Shown: positions 34,601-46,696 of the stretch, in pieces
Layout of the letters: each line of letters begins with the position of its first letter
Position numbering within the stretch: the first letter of the stretch is position 1
Origin: Cucumis sativus
Lineage: Eukaryota; Streptophyta; Magnoliopsida; Cucurbitales; Cucurbitaceae
DNA: 64,000 nucleotides
Assembly (NCBI RefSeq): GCF_000004075.3
Contig: NC_026655.2
Span: forward strand, 18,523,489 to 18,587,488
Direction of reading: 5' to 3'
Position numbers and translations under genes: made by a program
The notes under the pieces: generated by a model
Databases searched by the model: none
Seen by the model: the letters and a program-made list of their open reading frames with translations, nothing else
What the model was told of the DNA's origin: nothing

Positions 34601-37100
34601 CTTTTACAGTTAAAGATCACCGAGGAGAATGTAGGTTCATGCTTTGTCACATTTAGTTCTGCTGTTTAATAGAAAGAGAAAAAACAAAAGAAGGAAAAGG
34701 AAAATTGGGTAAATAATTTTTTAAATTTTTGTTTGCTTGGCAGTGTATAAAAAACATTACCCACCTGCATTAAACGATGATGTGTGGAGATTGGAGAAAA
34801 TTGGAAAGGATGGTTCATTTCACAAGCGTCTTAACAAAAATGGAATATTCACTGTTGAAGACTTTCTCCGAATGGTGGTTCGAGATTCTCAAAAGTTACG
34901 GAGTGTAAGTGTTCACTTATTTTGGGACACTATTTTTATCCTTCACAATTTTTATTAAAATTTTCCCTGTTTGTAGATCCTTGGTAGTGGTATGTCAAAT
35001 AAAATGTGGGAGGCTCTCCTAGAACATGCTAAGACCTGTGTCCTCAGTGGGAAGCTGCATATTTATTATCCAGAAGAAGCAAGAAATGTTGGTGTTGTTT
35101 TTAACAATATCTATGAGCTCAATGGACTGATAACAGGGGAGCAATACTTTCCTGCTGATTCTCTGTCTGATAGCCAGAAGGTAAATAAACCCATGTTTGT
35201 TGTACTTTTAGTTCTAAATGTAATTTACATGAAAGACACTTGCAAAGAGTTCGCAAGATCATTGCTTTGTCTAGTTGTTTCCCATTTCTGTAGTTTAAAA
35301 AATGTATAGCTGGTTTTACGTGATTGAGGTTTCTTTTATTGAAGAGTGAAATAAGGTGGTCAGGATAAGAGCTAACAAGATTATTTCTTTAAATTGCACT
35401 CTTCTAGTCTTGAGGGAGGCTAGTTTCCAGTATGCACATTGCCAGTGGATCTTTTCCCTCCATTACTTCCTTCTTCAGCAACTTCAAATCATTTATTATA
35501 TCTCTTGAGGTTGTGTCGACTGCACAAGAAAATAAAAATCCCCATAGAGGGCACCATGATCTTGTGAAACTAAAAAACCTGGCATTATCAAAGATAGGTG
35601 TTTTTATCCTTTTGTGATTCATCCTATGATATACTTATTGATATTTAGATACTTGCTTTTATTCTGGGATTATGAATGGTTCAAGATTTTAGGTTGTAGC
35701 AATTATAGTCCTTTACCTTCTTCCCTGCGAAGAAGTTTACTCAAAGAAAGGCAGACTTTTATGATCCACAATGATTTTCTGCCTTAGCAGTAGTATAACA
35801 ATTGCGTATAAATTGCTGAAGGCTTTTCATCCTAGAAAACAGTTTAAGAAATATCATTCGCTCTGCAGGTTTATGTAGATACATTAGTGAATAAAGCATA
35901 TGAAAATTGGAATCAAGTTGTAGAGTACGACGGCAAGTCACTTTTGAGCTCTAAGCAGCCTAAGAAGTCAACTGCATCCCGAAATGACTTTCAAGGTGGT
36001 CATCTTGACCTTTCTAACACTCTAGATCACGGATCACTTGCCCGCATGCCAGTGTCAGTTCAGCCTCAACAGCCTGTTGTGGATTCAGGACTCTCAGTTG
36101 CAGGTAACCACGCTTGTATCGTTGTAATTAAGCTTTTGTATGGTGGCATTTAATAACTGTGGTTGGGGTTTCGTCTTGTAGTTGTCCGTCCAATCATAAG
36201 AGTAGGAGTGCGATACTTCTGTAAAAGGCACACCTGGGGTCCTGCTAGCTTTTGAATTTAGTGTCGCAAAGCATCAAGTTCAGTGCATTTAATTTGGGTT
36301 AGCTGTAGGAGATAATAATTCTTAATGTTCCATTACTGAGATGAAATCATGAAAACACTAATTATTTACTGTGGTTTTGTGGTAGACATTGGTTTCATTA
36401 TATTGAATAACATGAATTTGCCTTACAATGTGCCTCGCCTTTCTGAGGATTTCCTCATCTATTAGAATTGGTGACGGGTGTTGTTTGGCTAACTATAATT
36501 TCTGTCTTTATATTTGGCAATGCAGGGTATAATGATAGTACAGCCACAAGATATTCAACCCAGCCTCAGTTTGTGAATTCAACCTCTCGGCCACAGTTTG
36601 ACAATTCTCCATATACTTCTAATGAATTGATGGGAAATTCTAACCAAGTTCATATTGCGAGAAATGACAATAGTACTTTTGGTTTGGCTCTTGGTCCTCC
36701 ACAGGCATCATCTTCAGGGTTTCAGGCACTCGGTTCTTCAATGCAGGAATCTAATCTGAATCCATTTGATTGGTCTAACAATAGGGACAAGGGAGTTGAC
36801 GACTTCTTTTCAGAGGATGAGATTCGTATGAGAAGTCATGAAATGCTTGAAAATGAAGATATGCAACAATTGTTGCGGATGTTTAGCATGGGAGGACATG
36901 CATCTGTTAATGGCCATGATGAGGGTTTTTCTTTTCCATCATTCATGCCTTCACCAATGCCAAATTTTGATGATCGTAACCGATCTGGTAAAGCTGTGGT
37001 GGGTTGGCTGAAGATAAAAGCTGCAATGAGGTGGGGATTCTTCATCAGGAGGAAAGCAGCTGAGAGACGTGCACAGATTGTCGAGTTGGACGATGAATAG
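31690..37100 (+). CDS. CBP60B: Calmodulin-binding protein 60 B-like transcription factor
   Basis: Plant-specific, calmodulin-regulated DNA-binding protein; the CBP60 family controls salicylate/immune and growth genes in the nucleus. Eight coding exons: 31690-31796, 32643-32718, 33265-33323, 34137-34630, 34744-34904, 34977-35180, 35869-36103 and 36526-37100 (TAG), total 1911 bases, 636 aa, all in phase. The N-terminus [16 protein letters not shown] and the ERKRPALAS basic patch match the CBP60B subgroup. The central conserved region includes [58 protein letters not shown] and [16 protein letters not shown]. The C-terminus carries the predicted calmodulin-binding helix [20 protein letters not shown] (about residues 600-620) followed by AAERRAQIV. 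This C-terminal placement fits CBP60a-f, unlike CBP60g. The middle-late part (exons 7-8) is low-complexity and Ser/Asn/Gln-rich. A long 5' leader is likely upstream of 31690. Confidence 0.93.
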
Positions 37101-38472
37101 AACTGGGTTAGTTGGTACAACTTCAGCCTGTGTTATTTGAGCTTCCTCACTCACTGTATCATCCATTCTGTAGATCTTGGAATTCTTCAAGTAACTACTC
37201 TTGCGCTTTGAGTCTCGCTGGATCAACTCGAAAGGATATCTTTTGTATCTGTATAACATATTAACAGCGGAAGCTACACTTGTGTACAGATTCCTGTACA
37301 GTGACTCGTTTCTGTTTGGTAGTGACTTTATTTAAGATGTTTTCCTGTCATCATTCTACCTTTGGTAGGCCAAGAATATGTTTGGGTTGGCCGGTGATAG
37401 GGTAAATTTCTTATTTCATATACCCTTTTCTTAATGTTGTTTGATTGATTAGAATCAAGGATTCCTTACAGTTTTCTGTTGCTTTGAAATATTTCCATTT
37501 ACTGTATGAGAGATGGTTCAGTGACTAATGAATAATCCATGTTATTTTTAGTTGGTTGATAATCAATATAAATATAATTGTTCTTATTGTTTTGCTTACC
37601 ACATGTGTTGACATCCTGAATTTAGTACTGCGAAATGCAATCTTACTTAATTTCTAACCATTCAACTAATTAGACTTCAATTTATCTATATCTTATCTAT
37701 GCTTCTTTGTTACAGAAGGTGGTCGACTTCTAAATTCTGAGGACAACTGGAGTTTCATGTTTCATTCTTGTAAGCAAATCTTAAAATAATTGATAGTGGG
37801 TATTGATCAACATTGTTGATGGGAAGAACTTGAGTTCTTACTATGAATTAAAACATGCTCTTTTACATATTTTTCTTTTAACTTTAATGGCAAAGATGAC
37901 CTATCATTACTATAGAAAGAAAAAGATGTATTTTCTTTTTAAGTGAGGAGAGAAACTCGAACCCTTTACTAAATTATGAAGTGAATTTTTATGATATAAT
38001 TAAAATTATGTAAGTGAATTTTAAATCTAAAGACTAAAGAGAATGTTGTTATCAAGTTTCACATCTTTTCATCTAAAAGGGCATAAACTACAAATGTTTT
38101 GCGTTGGTTGATAAGTATTTTGTACAACTTGAAATTTGAATAGATTTCAAATTAACTCCATTATTCCTTATCACATATTTTCATGCTTTCATTGGGCATA
38201 AACAATTCCAGTTTGCAGTTTCTATCCTACTTTATAGGTTAAATTAAAAATTAAAAAAAGAAAAGAAATGGAATTTTGCTCTTTGTTTCTTTTCTTTTAT
38301 GAACATTCATAGGAAGATTAAGATCTAGAACAGAAACAGTGCAGCAGAAGCAGTGACATAGAAATTCTGCTGTATAAAATTTTCGTCTCTACTCAGAACG
38401 ACTCGAATCAATGAAATAATGTAAACAAGAGTGGTCACTGGATGACTTTGAAGCTAAAAGACGGTTACTTTC
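37101..38472. other. Convergent intergenic region (CBP60B 3' end and XTH 3' end)
   Basis: Holds the 3' UTR of the CBP60B-like gene on the left and that of the - strand XTH on the right. AT-rich; no other gene seen. Confidence 0.6.
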
Positions 38473-40138
38473 TTAGGTGGCAGAGGGAGAGGGAGTACAT
38501 TCAGGCGGTAAGCCCTGTGGAAATCTCCTGAAATCAGTGCAGTAATTATAAACCATGTAATTGTCTTGTACCCATTTCAGTCTTTTCTGATTTATTGTGT
38601 TAAGGTCTTGCGACATCCATTGGTCAGATGTGGATGAAGAAGATGAAACGGAAGTGCAAGAAGATGAGTCCGAAGACCAAACACAATCACTATCAACACT
38701 GAAGTTCCTATAGGAAGCTACAAATGGGGCTTGGGTCCAATCTATCTTCACAAGCCCACCTCTTGTGGCCCAATTATCAGCATTCCACAAGCTTGAGTAT
38801 ATCCTCATTGGTTGTTTCTTTGGAAATGGAACACCAATTGATTCTGAGTTGTTGAATTCTCTAATTGGTGTGTCATCCACTGAGAAGCTGAAGCATAAGA
38901 TGCAAGATGAATGTGATGGGTGTTGGATTTTGGCAAAATGTTAGAAAGCAGTTGTTGGATGGATTTTAAACGCTATAGAAAAGTGCTTATGTCTTTAGTC
39001 TGAAATTTTAGTGTGGTTGTATTTATCTTTTTTATGGTTTGTGTTTTTTTCTCAAATTTCAAAGTAATGTTTCTGTTGTCAATTCTATTGTTTTACATGT
39101 TATTTTTCTGCTTGCAGAATTAGTATGTGGTTTTTTCTAGGAGATGAAACTCCCGTTGAAATATATAGCATGTTGCTTGAGCTCGCATTCTTCAATTTCA
39201 GGAGTTGGACTTTTTTATGAATGAATATATCTCTTCAAATTTGAACCAAGAAAGGTACAAAAGTCTTCCAACGATCATCAATTAATCTATAAATATATTC
39301 ATTCCTCAAATTGGTTTTGAGGTTTTTTATAAGAACTTTTATCCGTTTTTATAATTTCTAAATTTCTTTAAGTTCGGTTTGTTTTCACAATGCATAGTTC
39401 GTGGTTCTTGTTGGCTAGTGGTGTTGCTTTTGTAAAAAATGTAATATGTTTTATCATGAGATACAATTACTCATAAAATTGGATGATAACATGAATTTGT
39501 TAGGTTTTGTATTTTGAGTTTTTTTTTTTGATGATATTGTAGTTTGTTTATAAGAAGAGAAAAGAAGGATTGTTGGTGTAGTGCTTACATAATTCGTTGG
39601 GGGTTCCAAAGAATAGAATAGGTATGAAAATCATCAGTGGGATCAAACCAAAGGTAGAATTGCTGTTCTTTATCACCTTTGCCTTGGCTATAAACATTGG
39701 TGTGAAGAATGTAAGGCTCCCCACTCAAGTTACCCAAAAACTCAAAATCAATCTCATCCCACATCGACCCTTTTGAGGAAAGCTGCAAACAGTAACAACA
39801 AAACAGTCAAAATGCTTCAACAAATTCAAGAAAAATAAAAGAACCCAAAATGGAGGGGTGAAGAGTGAAGTTACATAGTAGGCGGTGACAGTGCCAGCAG
39901 AGTTACGAGGGACAAGCTTCAACTGCATATCAATTTTACCAAACAAATACTCACTTTTGGACTGAAAACCAGACCCAGATGCCTTATCAAGTGAGAGAGT
40001 CAAAAGCTCACCATTCTCAAGAATCTTGGCCCGCCCATCTCCCCATGTGATATCAAAGTCCTGGAAGAAGTTAGAAGCCAAGGAAAACATGAGAAAGGTA
40101 AGAGAAATTAGAAAGTTCAGCAAAACAGAAGTTGTCAT
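38473..40138 (-). CDS. Xyloglucan endotransglucosylase/hydrolase (XTH22/23 type), array member 1
   Basis: Secreted GH16 enzyme that cuts and rejoins xyloglucan in the cell wall. Exons 40138-39875, 39782-39589 and 38887-38473 (TAA), in phase, 290 aa. An N-terminal signal peptide (about residues 1-22, [17 protein letters not shown]) precedes [12 protein letters not shown]. The catalytic motif [10 protein letters not shown] opens exon 2, with an N-glycosylation site N-L-S directly after it. Exon 3 carries [19 protein letters not shown] and the XTH C-terminal domain with Cys residues and [17 protein letters not shown]. Oddities: the otherwise conserved [10 protein letters not shown] reads [10 protein letters not shown], and a serine-rich run lies between the first two C-terminal cysteines. 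First of three - strand tandem XTHs, with the same exon phases as the others. Confidence 0.93.
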
Positions 40139-40181
40139 GATGATGAAAGAATGCAGTAAGAATTAGAGCTGGGACATGGGG

Positions 40182-40190
40182 ATTTTATAT
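40182..40190 (-). promoter_or_regulatory. Probable TATA box of XTH array member 1
   Basis: ATATAAAAT on the - strand, about 45 bases upstream of the ATG at 40138. Confidence 0.5.
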
Positions 40191-40199
40191 GATGAATTT

Positions 40200-42041
40200 G
40201 AGGGAAGAAAAAAATGGAATACTTTAAATTTGTTATAGAAAGCTACAAACAAAACTCTCCTTTTATTAATTATTATGATTATGTGTTTAGAGAAGTGTAC
40301 TATAGAAACTATATAATCTATATTACGTTCTCTCTAGTAATATAATCAACAAATATTTGTAGTTTTTTGTTTGCATTAAGTGTCGATTTGATATGAATAA
40401 AGAATCGTGGGGAACTGAGAAGGAAGAGGAAAATGGTGGGTGGAAACAAAGCCTTGGGAAGAGGTGAAGAAGCTGTAAAGGAGAAAAAAGATGCGGTTTT
40501 TGTGATGAAGGATGAAGGGTTTACTGCAGACACCAGCTGTAACCTGCCCTTTGCCAAATTTGCCACTTTCTTCAACCATTGGAATTCTCAGCATGTATAA
40601 TATATATTATTACTTTATCACATCCTAAGTCCTACCTTTTCTGATAATTTAAAAAATAATTTCAACCCAACTATACTTTTATTTATTTCTTTCTTAACAA
40701 CAATCCCTCAAATTCTAAAAATCTTTATTTATATATTAGTCGATATAATAACTCTTTTTATTCCAATTGATATAGTCACATCTAAACTACTTTCTATCTA
40801 GTAGTGTGTAAGTATCATAGCAAGTTATAGAATCAGGAGGATAACGTCGTTCATGTTATATGCAACCGATGATTAGCCAATGAGTGAGGGTGTACATTTT
40901 TTAACGTTATCTATATTGATCTCAAGCTAAAATATGTATCCATGTTGTTTTCTTATAAATACTTAACTAGCTTTTGAATATGGTTTAATTTGTGCGACAA
41001 ATTTTATAAGTTATTGTATAGCAAAATACATTATCGTGAGAGGGAGAAGTTGCAAGACTTCTTTACCATAGATTGGTTGTAGTTGCTTGGATATGATTGT
41101 GATAACCATTATGGTACTTCTTTAAGTGAGGGTTTTGTTGCATTAATATAATAGAAGATGGAGTCAATGGTTTGAACGGAATCTTTCCAAATATAATAAA
41201 AAATCATTGAAGTTAAAAATTGATTTACAGCTATATTTTTTTTGCTATTATGTTTTTTTCTTTACTCTTTATTGTTATTATTATTATTATTATTATGTAT
41301 TATTTATAGACATGATCGTTTCACATAACATAGAAAGAAATAGTTATACATGATTATTATGATTAAATTTGCTGAATATAGTTTATATTTTTTAATTAAC
41401 TATTGTAAAGTATTTCAATGGTGACATCTTCTTTAGATATATATATATAGTCAAAAGTAATGAGCTCACCATTCATCATACAAGGTAAATATGAAAACAT
41501 TCATTGGTTGGTTGTTTTATGGGCCATTTTTCAAAAAGTACTCCATCTTTGAAGAGATTAGGAATTCAAATTATTTGGTCTCACTTATTGAACTGGAAAC
41601 TATTGTTATTATTGCAAATCAATTAGTAACGCCTTTTTAATTACATTTATTGCTTAATAATATTAAAAAATAATTATAAATATAATCAAATCTATTAATA
41701 ATATACTTTATTGTTGATAGACTACTCACTATAAACTCCATCAAGAGATATTGGATCTAAATTTTATTATTTATAGAGATTCTTTCATGCAGTATTATAT
41801 ATATTTACTACAATATTTGCAACAACATCTTCTAGATAACACCACCTTTATTAAAGTAACTAAGAAAAACTTAGTTGTATATATATAATTAAATGCATAC
41901 CAAACACACATTACATTACATAAGTCATAACCAAAGGGAAAAAAAATCAATAAAATCAAATGTAGAGCAAACCCAAAAGGCAAAAGAATAGAAAGAGTAA
42001 TGTAGTGTACTGTGTTGTTGGTTCATGGTTGGTCCCTATGA
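40200..42041. other. Spacer between XTH members 1 and 2
   Basis: AT-rich promoter side of member 1 and 3' flank of member 2. Contains a (TTA)n run at 41272-41296 and, around 41690-41830, a stretch with gttgatagac resembling the MITE-like family of this window. No gene seen. Confidence 0.55.
41272..41296. repeat. Microsatellite (TTA)n
   Basis: Uninterrupted run of about eight TTA/ATT triplets. Confidence 0.9.
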
Positions 42042-43464
42042 CTATGGCAAGTTGCACTCTGTAGGGAGGCCTTGAGGAAACCTCTTGGTGTCCGTACAAT
42101 AGTTGTAAATCATATAATTCTTTTGCACCCATTTTAGTCTCTCTTGACTTGCAGAGTCCATCTCTTGGGACAGCCATGAGTTGCTCGACCCCGCCGGCGA
42201 GGGGCTGCAAGAAGATTTCCCCCCGGACCAAACGCAGGCTTCTGCTTTGAAGTTTTTGTAGGAAGCAGTGAAAGGAGCCTTTGTCCAGTCCGTCTTCACC
42301 AGCCCTCCTCTTGTTGCCCAATCGTCCGCGTTCCATAAGCTCGAGTATATTCTCATTGGCTGGTCCTTCGGAAATGGCACGCCGTTCGATTCCCAGTTCT
42401 TGAATTCTCTTATCGGAGTACCGTCCACCGAAAATCTGATAAATGTGTCAATCAGAAAAGGAAGGCGTTAAATCATTACCCGTAAGCTTAATTTTTAGCA
42501 ATGCAATTCAATCTGTTCTTTTTTTTTTCTTTTTTTTAACTTTACCATAGATACGTTTTGCAATATTTTTAATTTGATATAATATTTAATTCTAAAGGAG
42601 TTACTCACGCCTCATTTTTTGAACTTATTAACTGCGAGGAAAACAAGGTGCAAAGATAGGACACATCCTGCACTACATGTTGTGATACCATGCTAAACCA
42701 CAAAGTAATATAACTTATACTAAAAAATATATAACACTAAGATGACGCGATCATATCAAAAAAGATAAATTATAACAAAAACGCTAACTATAATAATCAA
42801 CTTGATGTACCCTAACATGAGAATCAGACATTCATAAAAATGTTAGTCGAACAAGAGCATTGAAGAAAAGTTTATAATAGACAAAAGATAAACATAAGAT
42901 GATGGGTACGAACATAATACGATTGGGGTTCCAAAGAATGGAATAGGTGTGGAAATCAGCAGTGGGGTCAAACCAAAGATGGAACTGTTGTTCTCTGTTG
43001 CCTTTCCCTTGGCTAAACACATTGGTATGGAGAGTGTAAGGGTCACCACTCAAATTCCCCAAGAACTCAAAGTCAATCTCATCCCATGTAGATCCTTTTG
43101 AAGACAACTGCAACAGAAGAAAAAAAAACGACATTATTAGCAATAACAAAATCACCAAGATTTGTTTTGAAACTGGAAGCAACAAAATAGTGTTAATTAC
43201 ATAATAAGCAGTGACAGTGCCAGCAGAATTGCCAGCCACAAGCTTGAGTTGCATATCAATCTTTCCAAACAAGTACTCGTTTTGAGACTGGAAGCCAGAG
43301 CCAGAGGCCTTGTCAAGGGACAGAGTTAGAAGTTCACCATTGTTGAGAATCTTTGCTCGACCATCTCCCCAAGTGATTTGAAAATCTTGGTTGAAGTTAG
43401 CCGAAGAGATGGCAATTAGGGAAGCAGAGAAAAGAAGCGTGAGAAACAGAGTTGTGGAAGCCAT
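42042..43464 (-). CDS. Xyloglucan endotransglucosylase/hydrolase (XTH22/23 type), array member 2
   Basis: Exons 43464-43201, 43107-42914 and 42435-42042 (TAG), in phase, 283 aa. Signal peptide [20 protein letters not shown], then [23 protein letters not shown] with N-L-S glycosylation site, [19 protein letters not shown] and the C-terminal [18 protein letters not shown]. Acts in the apoplast on xyloglucan. The start at 43464 is preferred over an in-frame ATG at 43572, because a TATA box (43507-43514) lies between them and the signal peptide begins at 43464. The donor after exon 2 is GTTCGT, a weak but GT-starting site, and it fits the invariant 194-base exon 2 of all four XTHs here. Oddity: VPGNSAG reads VAGNSAG. 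Confidence 0.93.
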
Positions 43465-43506
43465 TAGTGAATGAGTGAGTGAATGAATGATGGGATTTTG
43501 AGTGTA

Positions 43507-43514
43507 ATTTATAG
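43507..43514 (-). promoter_or_regulatory. Probable TATA box of XTH array member 2
   Basis: CTATAAAT on the - strand, about 45 bases upstream of the ATG at 43464; supports that start. Confidence 0.55.
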
Positions 43515-44387
43515 AGCGAAAGGAAGGTGTTTTAAATGCAAAAAGCAGAGGAAGGATCCTACGAAAGTCCATTCCATTAAACTTAGACGAGGATAGGTGA
43601 GAGATATCTTCTTTTTGGTGGCACTGTCAACCACGCGGTTTTGCAATGCTCCTAAAATTGCCCACCTTCTGTTTTTATCAATTCAATAATAATTGGTGCA
43701 AGTGCAAGTCCTAACCATCTTCATCTATCCTTGGGAAAAAAAGATCCAAATCTTTTTCTAAACCATGATGTTTTTCCCTTTCTTTTAAGGAGTTGTTTGG
43801 TCCCGAACCTAAAGTTGGTGGAATCACCTAGTATATTTGTAACTCTAAGTACAATTAATTTATAGTGTTATTATTTGAAATTCCTTTACGCTACAATCTT
43901 TACTACTAGTCTCAAAATTGTTCTCAGAATTTCATCTTCTCATTTCAAAATTAGCATGAACTGTTTCCTTGAGAAACTGCGTTGGTTAATACTTGATTTC
44001 GGACACTGTTAGAATGAATAAAGAATTATAATTTTCATTGTGTGTGTACTGGAATGAAATAGAAAAAGATGAATGGGGGCGAGATAGGTTCAAATGTTAA
44101 TGGAAATGAAAAGGGTTGGTTACTGTTAGATTAAGTGGAAAGTAAAGGGAAGAGGATGGCGGTGCGGTAGGGACATATCTGGGAAGGCAGTATTTGGGTT
44201 TGGTGAATGGGCCCAACGCCACCGTCGTGGCATAGTAGGTGACTTTCTGTAGGCCCTACTCCCAAAACTAGGCGCCTTCCTTCCCTTTCTTTATTTTCGG
44301 CCCAACCCAAATTTACATATTTCCACTTTTTTTTCTTTCAAATATTAAAGAAAAGAAAGGTTAATTATAACATGTATCAATTTTAGA

Positions 44388-44729
44388 AATAATTATAAGG
44401 TATATAGCAATATTTATATATATATATAGCAAAGTTGATCGATAATAAACTTATATCGTTGATAGACTTTTATAGTTTATGAGTGATATACCAAAATTTT
44501 AAAATAGACTTATAGCATTCATAGAATTTAACAAATTTTGTCGTATTTACAATTATTTTTAAAAAATTTATCAAAGTTAATCTAAGATAAAAGTCTGTTA
44601 TTGATATATCATGTTGAAAATCTTGATCAATCACTTATAGACAAGTTTATCAATGATAAAAGTCTTTCGATGCAACACTTTTTTATATTTACAATTCTTT
44701 TAAAGAATGTTGTTATTTACTTAATTATT
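44388..44729. mobile_element. MITE-like element, family copy 1
   Basis: The left end aataattataaggtatatag and the right end ttgttatttacttaattatt are imperfect terminal inverted repeats. The interior contains the gttgatagac motif shared with the copies at 46.5 and 60.1 kb. No coding capacity. The right half is more diverged than in the 46.5 kb copy. Confidence 0.6.
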
Positions 44730-46471
44730 ATACCTATCGTAATAACTAAATATTAAAATATATTCGTGCATTGTCATCGCGATAAATTAAGAATTGTTTT
44801 TAAAAATATTTTAAGAAACTCGTTTTTATCTAAACTCTTTTGCTGAATTGTTTAAAATAAACTTTAAAAGGTACGTTACAACTAAATTACCAAGTATTGT
44901 AATTTTCTTTACTAAGTTACCGAGTATTCTAAATTTCTTTAATAATATAATTTGTTTTTTAAATTAAACATCTTAAAATGGTATTATAAAGGTAGTGGAT
45001 TTTAAGACTTTTAAAGGTGTGTTGAGATGTTTACTACTTTTAGGGGAATATTTTCCATAAAGATGGAGTGTTATAAAAATATTTGTAAATGACACAAGGT
45101 AACAAAGACTAGCTAGAAAGAGAATTTGGTGACCTAAATAAGGTTTTAGTTCATGAACTTTCACCACATTTCCATCTCCATTTCTAAATTTTCAAATATG
45201 TTTGAGAACAAATTTGTGAGGTATTGTTTTTAAAATCACCAAAAATGTGTAATAAGTGAAGGGAGATAATCATCCTTAACTCATATAATATGAATCTCTC
45301 TTTACCTTAGTTAATGTAGAACTTTCATGTTCTACCAACACATAGGCATCTTTGCCTCATTCATCTAATTGAGTTGGGTAAGCAACAAACTCTAAATATT
45401 TCTAAGATGGTATTAGAGTATTTACTTTGAACATGAATATTTATTAACATTTATGAGTTTACATGGAAAAATGAAAGGTAACTATAAAATGAAAGAGAAT
45501 AAATAGGACTTGGAAATGAATGAGGGGAGAAGTGGTTGAAGAGAGATGAGAAGATTATATAGAAGCAATGTAAAGGCAATGATAATTTGTTACATCAAAA
45601 ATGAAATTTGACTAATTGATCGTCCAAATTCTCGCTTTACCGAATTGTTTAATTTGCTTAAGACCTAACACTAAAATACCAAATCTAACCTATCCTATAC
45701 CTATTCTCTTACCATTATTTCTATCATAAAAACAAACACACTACATCTATCTATTGCACAACTTTTTTATTCACTTTATTAAAAACCGTCGCGTTGTTTT
45801 AATACATAATATGAGTTATATAATCATCCATAAATTTAATATAGAGATTAGTGTATTGGTAAAATTATGTTCAAACTGAAGTTGGAAGTTTAAAGTTTAG
45901 GATTATGATGTCGAAAGTGTTTTGTTTTAAACCATAAAGGGAGGGGGCACCGACGACCGCTTTCATGATATATCATTGGAGTGCGAACCACCTCTTTGAA
46001 ATTTTAAATTGAATGGAACATTCGTGCTTATCTTCTGACTTCCTATCCCATCTATCTCCCTTTTCATTTTGTTTTTCTAAGTTAATTACATCATTTAGTT
46101 CCCCTTTTACAATCCAATCATCATTTAATGGGACTTATGGGTCCTCTCTCTCTAACATCCACACATCCCAAAAATCATTTTAATTTTCTCACCCCTCTTC
46201 TTCCTCATCATACTTCTCTCTGTTCATTCATTTTATTTTTAACTTTTTTATGTGAACGTCTTATGCTTAATGCACCACCCAACGATTCTCTATTTCATGT
46301 AGCTTACTGAATTAATTCTTTGTTAAACTTGTTAAAATCTATTGAAATTACTTCCAATTATTGTTTTTAATCACTTTTAAAATAAAAATAATCAAATAGT
46401 TTTCAACAAAATGGTCAATAAAATTCATAAAATATTTAAGAAAAATTGGAATGGAGGATCATTTTAGAAAT

Positions 46472-46696
46472 AATAATTAAGGATATAGCAACATTTTAAA
46501 AAAATTACAATTATAGCAAAACTATCACTGATAGACCTGTATCGCTGATAGACTTCGTATGGTGTATCAATAGATCAATATTTGCAACATAGACTATCGG
46601 TCATAGATTTATATCGTGGATAGAATTTGATAAATTTTGCAAATAATTATGTTATATTTACAAAATTTTGAAAATGTTGCTATATATTTAATTATT
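46472..46696. mobile_element. MITE-like element, family copy 2
   Basis: About 225 bases. Left end aataattaaggatatagcaa and right end ttgctatatatttaattatt are inverted repeats of each other over about 25-30 bases with few mismatches. The interior has actatcactgatagacctgt and gctgatagac. Non-autonomous; no open frame. Confidence 0.72.

Noticed and set aside
35404-35622. 72-codon - strand open frame in the CBP60B intron
   Set aside because: No recognised domain; it lies inside a spliced intron and has no start context.
43465-43572. Upstream ATG extension of XTH member 2
   Set aside because: A TATA box lies between it and the signal-peptide ATG at 43464, and the added residues do not resemble an XTH N-terminus.
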